A stretch of DNA of 64,000 bases from Xylophilus ampelinus (GCF_901875635.1 NZ_CABFMN010000066.1:1-64000); one strand, 5' to 3'. Shown: positions 50,952-60,000, numbered from the stretch's first letter. Made by a program: numbers and translations. The notes: a model not told the origin generated them from the sequence alone.

Positions 50952-52157
50952 ATGAGAAGCCGCTTCAAATTCGTGTTGGCTGCTGCCGTCGGTGGGCTTG
51001 CGATTACCGCCGGGCAGATCGCATTAGCGAAGAAATATGACCCGGGCGCCTCCGATACCGAGGTGAGAATCGGAAACACGATGCCCTACAGCGGTCCGGC
51101 GTCCTCCTTCTCGGCTGCGGGCAAGGTCATTGGCGCATACTTCCAGAAGGTCAACGATTCGGGCGGCGTCAATGGGCGCAAGGTGACTTGGCTGAGCTAT
51201 GACGATCAGTACTCACCGCCAGTGACGGTGGAGCAAACCCGAAAGCTCGTTGAAAAGGACAATGTGCTTGCGATGATGGGCAGTCTTGGGACAGCGACCA
51301 ACACGGCCGTGTACCGCTACCTGAATCAGAAGAAGGTACCCCAGCTCTTCCTTTTGACCGGAGCACCCAAGTTTTCAGACCCCAAAGGCTTCCCCTACAC
51401 CACGCCGTTTACACCTAGTTTTGACTTTGAAGGGCGAGTGTTTGCCAATCAGATCAAGGCGACAAAGCCGCACGCCAAGGTCGCGGTGCTCTATCAGAAT
51501 GATGACATGGGCAAGGCTTATCTTGAAGGCCTGAAGGCTGGACTGGCCAAGGGCCAGATCGTTGCCGAAGAAAGCTATGAGTCGACGGATCCGACCGTCG
51601 ATTCGCAGATCGTCAAACTCAAGTCGTCTGGGGCGGACGTGTTCGTGAGCTTTAGCATGCCCAGGGCTGCCGCCCAGGCGATCAAGAAGGTGAAGGATAT
51701 CAATTGGGCCGTGTCGGAGCAGTACGTCGCTTCGGCGTCCGCTTACGTCAAGACCGTGATGGAGCCTGCGGGCGTCGATGCAGCCAAGGGGGTCATGTCG
51801 ACCATCTACTTCAAGGACGCATCCGACCCGCGATGGTCGGACGATCCTGCGACGCAGGAATTTCGGGCCTTCATGAAGAAGTACTTGCCGAATGAAGATG
51901 TCAGCAACTCCCAGACGGTCCTCGGCTACACAATGGCCCAGCTGATGGTCTATGTCATCGGTGCCGCAGGGGATGAGCTCACACGCGAGAACATCCTGAA
52001 GCAGGCCACCAATATCAAGGCGCTCAAGCTGCCAATGCTGTTGCCAGGGATCGCCATGCAGACCTCACCGACCGACTACCAGCTCTTCGAGGCGTTCCAG
52101 CTCATCAAGTTCGACGGCAAGCAATTTGGCCCGATTGGTTCGCCGGTCAAGCCTTGA
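50952..52157 (+). CDS. ABC transporter substrate-binding protein (LivK type)
   Basis: The 401-residue exported protein has a signal peptide (MRSRFKFVLAAAVGGLAITA, cleavage after IALA). The mature part is a Peripla_BP_6 two-lobe receptor: EVRIGNTMPYSGPASSFSAA, then VTWLSYDDQYSPPVTVEQTR and AMMGSLGTATNTAVYRYLNQ. The ribosome site AAAGGAGAA lies well placed. This family binds branched-chain amino acids but also aromatic and aliphatic acids. It ends the transporter operon; a strong hairpin follows at 52280-52307. Confidence 0.92.
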   Translation: MRSRFKFVLAAAVGGLAITAGQIALAKKYDPGASDTEVRIGNTMPYSGPASSFSAAGKVIGAYFQKVNDSGGVNGRKVTWLSYDDQYSPPVTVEQTRKLVEKDNVLAMMGSLGTATNTAVYRYLNQKKVPQLFLLTGAPKFSDPKGFPYTTPFTPSFDFEGRVFANQIKATKPHAKVAVLYQNDDMGKAYLEGLKAGLAKGQIVAEESYESTDPTVDSQIVKLKSSGADVFVSFSMPRAAAQAIKKVKDINWAVSEQYVASASAYVKTVMEPAGVDAAKGVMSTIYFKDASDPRWSDDPATQEFRAFMKKYLPNEDVSNSQTVLGYTMAQLMVYVIGAAGDELTRENILKQATNIKALKLPMLLPGIAMQTSPTDYQLFEAFQLIKFDGKQFGPIGSPVKP

Positions 52158-52279
52158 CAGCCATTCCACACCGATTGTGCGAATAGCTCGCGAACTGCGC
52201 GGGCAATCTGCCGCTCTGTCAGCTGCCCGCCGTCACCGCGGCACTCACAGCTAGGCATCTTCGGAGACCAACTTCTTGC

Positions 52280-52307
52280 GGGACGCGCAGTGCGAGCTGC
52301 GCGTCCC
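52280..52307 (+). terminator. Terminator-like hairpin after the transporter genes
   Basis: GGGACGCGCAG and CTGCGCGTCCC form an 11-bp perfect stem with the loop TGCGAG. There is no T-run after it, so it may act as a weak or Rho-assisted terminator or an RNA-stability stem. Confidence 0.45.
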
Positions 52308-52380
52308 GTCCCAACTTGTGGAGCGCAACCGGCGCGCACAAGCCTTGCCGAGCCTGCCGAAAACCCTAGGTTACGCAAGC

Positions 52381-52410
52381 TTGTCTAATGGCAAGACCAT
52401 TAGGTATTAT
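52381..52410 (+). promoter_or_regulatory. Promoter with embedded operator, site 2
   Basis: TTGTCT (52381-52386) and TATTAT (52405-52410) are spaced 18 bases apart. Between them lies the palindrome AATGGCAAGACCATT (52387-52401), extended to TAATGG/CCATTA. A bound regulator would block RNA polymerase, so this looks like a repressor site. It is 36 bases before the gene at 52446. Confidence 0.7.
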
Positions 52411-52445
52411 TGGGTTTTTTTCCCGTGCACGGGAGCAAGGAATTT

Positions 52446-53309
52446 ATGGCGGATCAAATCCAAGGAATGGCGCCCACCGTCTGGTTCGACGGGGGGAGCG
52501 ACGGTCGTGTGATGGTGGCGGACTCGCTCAGCTATTTCGAGCATGAGCCTTGGCTCAACGACGTTGTCCTGGGTGCGTCGTTCGCTGGCGCTCCCACGGG
52601 CGCCATGCCAATGCGCCCTGGAGTGAAAGCGTGGATTGCACACGAAGGCGGCCCGGGGAAAGACAATGCCGGCTCCGGTGGTCTGGCTCTGGCCGACCGC
52701 TTTGGCGTGCCTGCTGCCTCCATTGCGACCATGGAAGCAGGGCTCTCGGAAGGGATGACGCTCGTCACGGGCCATGTGCGCCAGGTGAACAAAGCGGCCG
52801 AAGCGCTGGGTGTTCGCACGGGGATGACCGGTGGTGAGGCTGGCAAGCTCATGTTGAAGGCTGCGAAGGGGCGCCCGATCAACTTCGACGGAATCGTCGA
52901 CGAGTCGGTCCATGAGGTGCTCTCGACGGCCGCCGGCAAGATCTATGCCGTCTGGTCGTTTTCACGTGTCGAGGGTGAGCATCCGAACGACGTGTTCTGC
53001 GTCGCTTCGCACGGCGGGAAGGTGATGGCGCAGTACGCATTGCGCGCACGCCCCAAGGGCTTGATCGCAAACGATGCAGGCATCGGTCTCAATGGCTCCG
53101 GCGTGAGCGGTCTGGACGCCGTCGAGGAACTTTGTGGGATTCCGGCAGCCACCGTTTCGACGGACAGCGCGAGGATTGGCGACGCGCTGAGTACCTACAA
53201 CGATGGGGTGATCTCGGCTGTGAACAAGAGCGCGCTCGCTCTTGGCGTTCGAGAGGGCATGCGCGCATCAGAGGCGGCGGCAATCATGCTCAACGGTGGC
53301 CACAAGTAA
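52446..53309 (+). CDS. Unknown protein with internal duplication
   Basis: The 287-residue protein has no signal peptide or membrane helix. Two halves are alike: VKAWIAHEGGPGKDNAGSGG then FGVPAASIATMEAGLSEG and VNKAAEALGVRTGM in the first, and KGLIANDAGIGLNGSGVSGL then GIPAATVSTDSARIGDA and VNKSALALGVREGM in the second. So it is a tandem repeat of a domain of about 130 residues. I do not recognise the family. ATG 52446 has an AAGGA ribosome site. It follows operator site 2 and precedes the CoA transferase by 39 bases, so it is probably an enzyme or binding protein of the pathway. Confidence 0.6.
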   Translation: MADQIQGMAPTVWFDGGSDGRVMVADSLSYFEHEPWLNDVVLGASFAGAPTGAMPMRPGVKAWIAHEGGPGKDNAGSGGLALADRFGVPAASIATMEAGLSEGMTLVTGHVRQVNKAAEALGVRTGMTGGEAGKLMLKAAKGRPINFDGIVDESVHEVLSTAAGKIYAVWSFSRVEGEHPNDVFCVASHGGKVMAQYALRARPKGLIANDAGIGLNGSGVSGLDAVEELCGIPAATVSTDSARIGDALSTYNDGVISAVNKSALALGVREGMRASEAAAIMLNGGHK

Positions 53310-53348
53310 GTCAGAGCGCTGAACATCCCGATCAAAACAGGTATAGAA

Positions 53349-54635
53349 ATGCAAGCTCAACAGCGACTCCCACTCGAAGCGGAGTTCCCGCAGCCCGCCA
53401 AACGTGATCCGAAGAAGGACACCCCGCTGGGTGGGCTTCGGGTCATCGACTTCACGCACTTCATTGCCGGCCCCTTCTGCACGATGATGCTTGGGGAGTT
53501 TGGTGCGGACGTGATCAAGGTCGAAGCGCCTGGCAAAGGCGATGACTTCCGTCACTATCCCCCTGCGGAGCCGACCCTTGACGGGCAGGGTGCCCCCTTT
53601 CTATGGGGCAATTCGAACAAGCGAAGTATCACGATCGACTTGAAGAATCCAATGGGTCGTCAGGTGGTCCTGGACCTGCTTCGCGACGCAGATGTTCTGG
53701 TCGAGAACTTTTCGACTGGTGTCATGGAACGGCTCGGGCTCGGGTATGCGGAGCTGTCTCAGCTCAATCCGAATCTGGTGTATTGCTCTATTTCTGCGTA
53801 TGGTCGCACGGGCGAGTTCTCGGACCGCCTCGGCTTCGATCCGGTCCTTCAGGCAGAAAGTGGCTTCATCGCGACCAACGGCTACCCGGATCGCGAGGGT
53901 GTTCGGACTGCGGCGTCGACGATGGACATCGCCACTGCGATGATGGCATGTAACGCTGTCCAGGCGTGCCTGCTTGCCAGAGAGAAGACAGGCCGGGGTC
54001 AGTACGTCGAACTGTCGCTTCATGACACTGCGATGCTGATGATCGGGTTCCAGGCCATGCAGCATCTTTTCTCGGGGGTTGAGCCAACACGCAATGGGAA
54101 CACGAGCCCTGACACCGCACCGACTGGCGTGTTTCGCGCGAAGGACACCTCGTTCTATATCTCGTCGTCCAACACCGGAATCTTTCAAAGGCTGTTCGCG
54201 CAGGTGATCGAGCGTCCTGACTTGGCCGAGGACGAAGAGCTATTGACACGCGCCGGACGCCTCAAGCGTCGCGACGAGCTATTTGCTGTTCTCAATGATG
54301 CTTTTGGCAAGGAGCCATGGTCGCACTGGCAGCCACGGTTGCGCGCCGCTGGAGTTGCCTCGGGGCAAGTGCGTACCGTTCCTCAGGCGCTGCGGTCGCG
54401 GGAAACGGCATCTCGCCAGCTGGTGACGCGAATCCCACATCCCACCGCCGGGGAAGTTCCCAAGATCGCGTTGCCCTTCATCTTTTCCGAGACGCCGTTG
54501 GCCGATCCGTTTGCGGCACCGACGCTTGGTCAGCACACGCGCGAAATCCTTGCCAGTACGCTGCACTATGACGACCGACGTGTGGATGAACTGATCTCGG
54601 CGGGCGCATTTGGACCTCCCACCGCCGTTCGATAG
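53349..54635 (+). CDS. CaiB/BaiF family (class III) CoA transferase
   Basis: The 428-residue protein fits class III CoA transferases: LGGLRVIDFTHFIAGPFCTM, then MLGEFGADVIKVEAPGKGDD, ADVLVENFSTGVMERLGLGY and TAASTMDIATAMMACNAVQA, which includes the catalytic Asp. They move CoA between carboxylic acids through a thioester. Here it should activate an acid taken up by the transporter, before the thiolase-like step. It is preceded by the unknown 287-residue gene and followed by a Bug receptor 46 bases later. Confidence 0.93.
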   Translation: MQAQQRLPLEAEFPQPAKRDPKKDTPLGGLRVIDFTHFIAGPFCTMMLGEFGADVIKVEAPGKGDDFRHYPPAEPTLDGQGAPFLWGNSNKRSITIDLKNPMGRQVVLDLLRDADVLVENFSTGVMERLGLGYAELSQLNPNLVYCSISAYGRTGEFSDRLGFDPVLQAESGFIATNGYPDREGVRTAASTMDIATAMMACNAVQACLLAREKTGRGQYVELSLHDTAMLMIGFQAMQHLFSGVEPTRNGNTSPDTAPTGVFRAKDTSFYISSSNTGIFQRLFAQVIERPDLAEDEELLTRAGRLKRRDELFAVLNDAFGKEPWSHWQPRLRAAGVASGQVRTVPQALRSRETASRQLVTRIPHPTAGEVPKIALPFIFSETPLADPFAAPTLGQHTREILASTLHYDDRRVDELISAGAFGPPTAVR

Positions 54636-54681
54636 TCATTTGGCGCCGGTTCGCTGCGAAACTTACAACAAAGGAGACACG

Positions 54682-55662
54682 ATGAAATCGCTTAAGCAGT
54701 TGTTGAAGCCCGCTCTTGCGGCGCTCGCGGTGGCTTCGGCAACCGCTTTCCCCTGCGCTTGGGCAGAGCAGTTCCCGAACAAGCCCGTTACCCTCGTGGT
54801 GGCGGCGGCAGCTGGGGGAAGTTCTGACATCACGGCACGTGCGCTCGCAGCGGGTCTCCAGGAAAAATGGAAGCAGCCAGTCGTCGTCGACAACCGAGCT
54901 GGCGCGAACGGCCTGATCGCGGCTCAGATGCTGATGAAGTCGCCGGCGAACGGGTACACCCTCATGCTCGGGTCGATTGGTCAGATGATGCTCAATCCGA
55001 TTCAACACGGCCCGCAGTACGAACCTTCGAAGGCTTATACGATGGTCGGTCAGGTCAGCACCACCTACATGGTGATGGTCGCGGCGCCAAGTGCGCCCTA
55101 TTCGACGCTGCGCGCATATGTCGAGTTCGCCAAGAAGAACCCAGGCAAGGGAACTTTTTCCAGCTCGGGAACTGGGTCACTCATGCACATTGCTGGCGAG
55201 AGCATCCGGCAGCAGTCGGGCGCCATCATGACCCATGTACCCTACAAAGGAGAGGCCCCTGCCTTGGTCGATCTGACCTCCGGCACTGTAGCCGCCGGCT
55301 TCGTGGTCGCAGGCACCGCGGTGCCACTGGTGACTGCGGGAAAACTCAAGGCCTTGGCGGTGAGCGACAGAAAGCGCGCAGAAGAGCTGCCGAACGTGCC
55401 CACAGCCTTGGAGCAGGGGTTTCAAGTCGACATGCCGGTGTGGAATGGGATCGTCGCGCCTGCCGACCTGGATGCAAAGCTGGTCGATCAGATCAACCGG
55501 GACATGAACGAGGTCCTGAAGTCGCCTGCGCTTCAGGAGCAGTTGAAGAAAATCGGGATACGTGCCGCACCGACCAGTGCCGGGGATTTTGCCAAGTACG
55601 TGGCGGAACAGTCGAACGAATGGCAGCGGCTCATCAAGGACGGTGGCATTTCGTTCCAATAA
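54682..55662 (+). CDS. Bug-family tripartite tricarboxylate receptor protein
   Basis: The 326-residue protein has a signal peptide (MKSLKQLLKPALAALAVASA, cleavage after CAWA). The mature Bug fold follows: NKPVTLVVAAAAGGSSDITA, then VVVDNRAGANGLIAAQMLMK and GKGTFSSSGTGSLMHIAGES. Bug proteins bind small carboxylic acids in the periplasm and are very abundant in Bordetella and Comamonadaceae. No TctA or TctB membrane genes are near. The ribosome site AAAGGAGA fixes the start at 54682. It may serve as a sensor or a shared receptor. Confidence 0.92.
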   Translation: MKSLKQLLKPALAALAVASATAFPCAWAEQFPNKPVTLVVAAAAGGSSDITARALAAGLQEKWKQPVVVDNRAGANGLIAAQMLMKSPANGYTLMLGSIGQMMLNPIQHGPQYEPSKAYTMVGQVSTTYMVMVAAPSAPYSTLRAYVEFAKKNPGKGTFSSSGTGSLMHIAGESIRQQSGAIMTHVPYKGEAPALVDLTSGTVAAGFVVAGTAVPLVTAGKLKALAVSDRKRAEELPNVPTALEQGFQVDMPVWNGIVAPADLDAKLVDQINRDMNEVLKSPALQEQLKKIGIRAAPTSAGDFAKYVAEQSNEWQRLIKDGGISFQ

Positions 55663-55785
55663 TCCTGCGCGGCGTGTTCGGTTGTTGGAGATTGGGCAGA
55701 CCTTTTGGTTGTCTTCCAGGCGATTCTGGGAGAATGCCAACCATCAATACGCTTTTCTCCACGCGCAACGTCGCGCGGCCGACGC

Positions 55786-56613
55786 ATGAATACTGAAGTC
55801 GAACAGGCGGCGGTTCCGCGCCGCGCATTCCACCGGGTCAAGACTCTACGGGTTTTTGAAGGGGTGTGTGAACAGATCAAACACAAGCTGATGCTTGGTG
55901 AGTTGAAGGCCGGGGATCGTTTGCCCGCCGAGCGAGACTTGGCGATCGAGTTCGGGGTAGGACGGCCAGCGATCCGCGAAGCACTTCGGACGCTCGAGAT
56001 CTCTGGCATTGTCGAGACGCGAAAAGGAGTCAAAGGCGGCGCCTTCGTATGCGAAGGCAGCCCGGAGATGCTCACGCGATCGCTGCATGACCTTGCGATG
56101 CTGGGCCACATATCGGCGAGCAGCCTAGCCGAAGTGCGTGTGATCATCAGTGGCGCGGTGGTCCGCTTGGCCTGCGAACGCGGCAAGCCCGAAGATTTTG
56201 ATGAGATCGAGGCGAATATCCAGGACATCCAGCGTTGGGCGGATGCTGGGGATCTGACAAGACGAGCCGAGGCTGCAGTCGAATTTTTTCGTCTGATCGC
56301 GAAGGCGACGAGGAATGATGTACTGGTCGTTCTGATGGATTCCTTGGGATCGATCCTCCGCTATTTCGCCATCGAACGGCAACCCGCAAAATTTCGACCG
56401 GAGTTGATACCGGTTCGTCTGAATATGCTCAAGCACATGCGTGCAGGAGCCACCGCAAAAGCGGTAGCGGAAATGGACCACTACCTTGAGATTGTCCATA
56501 GCGATGTGCTGGATGGCCGCGCGTCTTCCAAAACCATGAAAACTGCTGGCGCCAAAACAAAGATGCCTGGGGTTGCGCCAGCGAAGGGAAGGTCTCGAGC
56601 GGCTGCGAAGTAG
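55786..56613 (+). CDS. GntR/FadR-family regulator with FCD domain
   Basis: The 275-residue protein has an N-terminal winged HTH: VCEQIKHKLMLGELKAGDRL, then PAERDLAIEFGVGRPAIREA and LRTLEISGIVETRKGVKGG. An FCD ligand-binding domain follows (about 100-235): LAEVRVIISGAVVRLACERG, then AEAAVEFFRLIAKATRNDVL. Ligands of FCD proteins are usually organic acids or acyl-CoA. It is the only obvious DNA-binding protein of the cluster and the likely reader of the AATGG-N5-CCATT sites. A degenerate site (TTGGGCAGACCTTT at 55692-55705) lies before it. ATG 55786 gives the normal start. Confidence 0.92.
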   Translation: MNTEVEQAAVPRRAFHRVKTLRVFEGVCEQIKHKLMLGELKAGDRLPAERDLAIEFGVGRPAIREALRTLEISGIVETRKGVKGGAFVCEGSPEMLTRSLHDLAMLGHISASSLAEVRVIISGAVVRLACERGKPEDFDEIEANIQDIQRWADAGDLTRRAEAAVEFFRLIAKATRNDVLVVLMDSLGSILRYFAIERQPAKFRPELIPVRLNMLKHMRAGATAKAVAEMDHYLEIVHSDVLDGRASSKTMKTAGAKTKMPGVAPAKGRSRAAAK

Positions 56614-56656
56614 TCAGCCTCTGGGACCGGCCTGAACAGGTTCCGACGTTGATGTG

Positions 56657-56680
56657 CAAGGGGGCCTGCGGGCCCCCTTG
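56657..56680 (+). terminator. Strong hairpin after the regulator gene
   Basis: CAAGGGGGCC and GGCCCCCTTG form a 10-bp stem with a TGCG loop, 43 bases after the GntR stop. There is no T-run, so termination would depend on the stem alone. Confidence 0.55.
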
Positions 56681-56819
56681 GCGTATCCAGCGTGAGCTTG
56701 CGGTACCCCTGCAAGTCGCGCGTTGGCGGGAGATCAAGTGTTCATGGGCCACCACGCCTTGGGCACGTCTCAGTCAACTTCGGGACAACCCGTAGACGCA
56801 CTACTTCGCTAATTTCTTT

Positions 56820-56834
56820 AATGGACTTACCATT
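56820..56834. promoter_or_regulatory. Operator AATGG-N5-CCATT, site 3
   Basis: AATGGACTTACCATT is a perfect 5+5 palindrome with a 5-base spacer, 45 bases before the cupin start codon. Confidence 0.7.
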
Positions 56835-56879
56835 GAAGACTCTTGCTTCTAGTCGAGAGACGATCCACAAGGACTACGA

Positions 56880-57281
56880 ATGACTGCCCATACCCCGAAC
56901 ATGGCCGGCGAGGCCAAGCTCGCTCCTCTGGATTCCCGCTACGTCGCGGTCGAAGCGCTGCCCTGGAAGCCGACGCCGACGGCGGGTATCGACATGAAGA
57001 TCCTCCTTCAGGACGAGCAGACGGGGCTGATGACCGCCCTGTTCCGCTGGGAACCTGGCACCGAGCTGCCATTGCACGAACACGTCGAAATCGAGCAGAC
57101 CTACGTATTGAAGGGCAGCATCGTCGACGACGAGGGCGAGGTTCGCGAGGGTGACTACGTCTGGCGTCCTCGAGGAAACCGCCACATTGCCCGTTCGCCT
57201 GAAGGCGCTTTGGTGCTAAGCATGTTTCTGAAGCCCAACCGGTTCCTGGTGGGCGCCTTGGCCGGGAAAGAGCTCAAGTAA
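56880..57281 (+). CDS. ChrR/dioxygenase-like cupin protein
   Basis: The 133-residue protein is a single cupin: MKILLQDEQTGLMTALFRWE, then PGTELPLHEHVEIEQTYVLK and EGDYVWRPRGNRHIARSPEG. Metal-ligand candidates are the two His and Glu of LPLHEHVEIE and the later RHIA His. It resembles the ChrR C-terminal cupin and the 2,4'-dihydroxyacetophenone dioxygenase group. It could be an oxygenase or an isomerase step. It follows operator site 3 and precedes the NIPSNAP gene by 81 bases. Confidence 0.85.
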   Translation: MTAHTPNMAGEAKLAPLDSRYVAVEALPWKPTPTAGIDMKILLQDEQTGLMTALFRWEPGTELPLHEHVEIEQTYVLKGSIVDDEGEVREGDYVWRPRGNRHIARSPEGALVLSMFLKPNRFLVGALAGKELK

Positions 57282-57362
57282 CGGCATCCGTGTCCCCCGG
57301 TGCCGGTCGGCGACAAACTGCCAGTCGGCCTTCCTTTTCAACTCATTCAGAATTCACATCCC

Positions 57363-57683
57363 ATGGCCATCATCGAAGAGCGTTGCTACGTCCTTAACAC
57401 CTCGGCAACGCCCGCGGAATACCTCAAGTTGTACGAACTGGAGGGACTGATCGTCCAGAGCGAAGCGCTTGGCGTCCCGTTGGGCTACTTCGCGACCGAG
57501 ACCGGTGAGCTCAACGCCGTGGTGAGCCTTTGGCGCTATGAGAGCTTCGAAGACCGCCAGGCGCGAAGAGCGAAGCTGGCAGGCCACCCGGCGTGGCAGG
57601 CCTATCTCGCGAAGGTACGCCCGATGATCAGCACGATGAGCAATCGGCTTCTCGCCCCTGCAGGCTTCTCAGCGCTCCGCTAG
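57363..57683 (+). CDS. NIPSNAP-family protein
   Basis: The 106-residue protein is one NIPSNAP/dimeric alpha-beta barrel domain: IEERCYVLNTSATPAEYLKL, then GVPLGYFATETGELNAVVSL, then WRYESFEDRQARRAKLAGHP. Such small proteins form dimers and are common in aromatic or acyl degradation clusters, but no general reaction is known. ATG 57363 is preferred to 57300, which adds a stretch unlike the family. Confidence 0.85.
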   Translation: MAIIEERCYVLNTSATPAEYLKLYELEGLIVQSEALGVPLGYFATETGELNAVVSLWRYESFEDRQARRAKLAGHPAWQAYLAKVRPMISTMSNRLLAPAGFSALR

Positions 57684-57767
57684 GCGCCAAGCGAGCGCTC
57701 AGGGTGGGCCTGAGCTAGGGATAACCCCGGGAGTGCCGGCATTGACCGCAAACAAGTGCAGGCGCAG

Positions 57768-57782
57768 AATGGACAGACCATT
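57768..57782. promoter_or_regulatory. Operator AATGG-N5-CCATT, site 4
   Basis: AATGGACAGACCATT is a perfect 5+5 palindrome, 35 bases before the flavin reductase-FCD start codon. A further partial copy (AATGCATTGATCCATTTA) follows at once. Confidence 0.7.
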
Positions 57783-57817
57783 TAATGCATTGATCCATTT
57801 AGGCAAGGAGCGGCGCC

Positions 57818-58804
57818 ATGGAGACAACCTTCGAACCAAGCTTGGACGTCAAGGAGTTCAGACGCGCACTGTCCCTTTTCCCCACCGGCGTGGCGATTCT
57901 CACGACGGTGTCGGGGGAGGGGGTGCCTGTCGGACTCACCTGCAACTCGTTCAGCTCCGTATCGCTTGATCCACCACTGGTGTCGTGGGGATTGCGCAAG
58001 GAGAGTCGCGCCGCCAATGCGTTTCGAAACGCCGGGGGTTTCGCGATCAACATTCTGGCGGGCGCTCAACAGGGGCTCTCCGGGAGGTTTGCGAGCAGTT
58101 CCATCGTTGACAAGTTCGAAGGCGTGGCCTGGGAGGCAGGAATCAATGGTCTTCCGGTACTGCAAGACTGTGCGGCGACGTTTGAGTGTTCGACCTTCGC
58201 TGTGCACGATGCCGGCGATCACTGGCTCTTCCTAGGTCATGTGAGGCGCTTTGAGCATGAGATCAGCCATCACCCGCTCGTGTTCTGCAAGGGCGCCTAC
58301 ATGCTGCTCAGCAAGGCGCTGATCGAGTCGTCTCAGCATTCGGCAACGCGGATGGCAGAGGTGGTCGAAGCTCGCCGGCTCATCCACGGGGCTTTGCTTG
58401 AACTGGCATGTCGCAACGCGGTTGCCGCTGATCTCGACGCCTTGGACGCCAAGCTGGTCGAGATGGAACGGTTCGCCGAGGCGGGTGTCCCACAGGCGCG
58501 CGTCGAAGCCGGTGTTGAATTCTTCAGGTTGATCGGGGCGGCCACCCACAACGAGATAGTGGCGACCCTAGCCAATGGGCTTGCGGACGTGATGCGTCAG
58601 AGCCTGAACGATGCGGTGACGTCCGCCCCTCGCAGCGAACTCGTCCCACTGCGCCGGGAAATCCTTAAGCACCTCCGGGCACGAGATAGAGCGGCGGCCG
58701 AGCAGGCCTTGGGTCGCTATCTGGACTTCTTGGCTGCTGCACCTGCCGACGCCCCGTCAGCCGAAGTGCTGACCTCCAAGTTTCTTGCCTACAGCGCCCA
58801 CTGA
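57818..58804 (+). CDS. Flavin reductase fused to an FCD ligand-binding domain
   Basis: The 328-residue protein has a flavin reductase domain at residues 1-165 (SLFPTGVAILTTVSGEGVPV, then GLTCNSFSSVSLDPPLVSWG and FRNAGGFAINILAGAQQGLS). Residues 185-315 form an FCD domain that closely follows the GntR protein of the cluster: VEARRLIHGALLELACRNAV, then ARVEAGVEFFRLIGAATHNE. There is no HTH. So a sensor domain normally found in repressors is joined to a reductase. It could supply FMNH2 to an oxygenase under control of a pathway ligand. It has a CAAGGAG ribosome site and ends 2 bases before the thiolase gene. Confidence 0.85.
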   Translation: METTFEPSLDVKEFRRALSLFPTGVAILTTVSGEGVPVGLTCNSFSSVSLDPPLVSWGLRKESRAANAFRNAGGFAINILAGAQQGLSGRFASSSIVDKFEGVAWEAGINGLPVLQDCAATFECSTFAVHDAGDHWLFLGHVRRFEHEISHHPLVFCKGAYMLLSKALIESSQHSATRMAEVVEARRLIHGALLELACRNAVAADLDALDAKLVEMERFAEAGVPQARVEAGVEFFRLIGAATHNEIVATLANGLADVMRQSLNDAVTSAPRSELVPLRREILKHLRARDRAAAEQALGRYLDFLAAAPADAPSAEVLTSKFLAYSAH

Positions 58805-58806
58805 CG

Positions 58807-60000
58807 ATGAGCCGAAAAGTCGCAATCATTGGCGCGAGTGCGCTGCCGGTCGGAAAGCTGCAGACGTCCAAGGAGGACGCACTGCAGGTGCTCGAACACG
58901 AACTCATGGTCAAGGTGGTGCGAGACGCCGTGGCCGACGCTGGCGTCGAGAAGAAGGACATCCAAAGTGCAGTCTTCACGGTGCCGCGGCCGTACACGCG
59001 CCAGAGCTACTTTCACACGTTCCTGACGAGCCACCTGCGCCTGGCCTACTCGGGCGTGGCAATGGAGGTAATGGGCAATGGGATGACCGGCGCGCTGGCC
59101 TTTGACCAGGCTGCCAATCAGATCCTCCTCGGCCAAGCCGATGTGGCACTTTGCCTGGGCATCAACATGGAGAGCGCAACGCCGTCGTACGACCACATGA
59201 TGGCCAGCATGCGGAGCACTGGCGACGTGGACTTTCACACCCCGGGTGGCTTCACGCCCATTTCTTGGTACGCGATGGACGCGATGCGCTATATGCATGA
59301 GCACGGGGCAACGCGCGCGCAGATCGGATCCGTGGCGGTGAAGAATCGCGCGCATGCGATGCTGAATCCGCTTGCGCAGTACCGCAAACCTCTCACGCTG
59401 GAGCAGGTGCTCGAAGAGCGGCCGATCGTGGAGCCGCTCGGACTGTACGACGTGCCGCCGCGCGGCGACGGCGCGGTGTGTCTGGTGCTCGCTTCTGAAG
59501 ATGTCGCGAAAGGTCTCGGGAAGCCCTATGCGCTACTCAAAGGACGCGGGTTCTATCACGAGGGCGTCCATCAGATCGACGACATGCCGGGCGACATGAT
59601 TGCGTTCAATGCTGCGCAGAGGGCAGCAGAAGCGGCTTATGACGCGAGCGGTGTAGTAGCTTCCGACCTGGATTTTGCCGAGCTCTATGCACCTTGCACC
59701 ATCGTGGAAGTCCTGGTCAGTGAGGCCATCGGGCTGGTTGCACGGGGGCAAGGTGCCCAAGCGGCGGCGGAAGGGCGAACGCGCCTTGGGGGGGACATTC
59801 CGATCTCTCCGTCTGGAGGACTGACTTCTCGGGGACATCCGGCGCTGGTTACCTCCCTCTACAACCTTGTGGAGGTTGCGGAGCAACTCCGAGGCCGGGC
59901 GGGGAAGCGGCAAGTGGAAGGTGCGCGGCTCGCAGCAACGACCGGCGAGCTTGGCAACTACAACGCAGCCATCGTCCATGTCTTCGAGGGGGTGCAATGA
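58807..60000 (+). CDS. Thiolase-fold protein lacking the nucleophile Cys
   Basis: The 397-residue protein follows the SCP-x/Ltp2 thiolase group: KVAIIGASALPVGKLQ at the start, then MEVMGNGMTGALAFDQAANQ where thiolases read C-S-S-G (Met89 at the Cys place), and PSGGLTSRGHPALVTSLYNL with the GHP loop. The late Cys of degradative thiolases is also missing (ATTGELGNYNAAIV). It is therefore unlikely to be a classic thiolase; Ltp2-like proteins that lack the Cys are retro-aldolases. The next gene is its DUF35 partner, overlapping by ATGA. Confidence 0.85.
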   Translation: MSRKVAIIGASALPVGKLQTSKEDALQVLEHELMVKVVRDAVADAGVEKKDIQSAVFTVPRPYTRQSYFHTFLTSHLRLAYSGVAMEVMGNGMTGALAFDQAANQILLGQADVALCLGINMESATPSYDHMMASMRSTGDVDFHTPGGFTPISWYAMDAMRYMHEHGATRAQIGSVAVKNRAHAMLNPLAQYRKPLTLEQVLEERPIVEPLGLYDVPPRGDGAVCLVLASEDVAKGLGKPYALLKGRGFYHEGVHQIDDMPGDMIAFNAAQRAAEAAYDASGVVASDLDFAELYAPCTIVEVLVSEAIGLVARGQGAQAAAEGRTRLGGDIPISPSGGLTSRGHPALVTSLYNLVEVAEQLRGRAGKRQVEGARLAATTGELGNYNAAIVHVFEGVQ

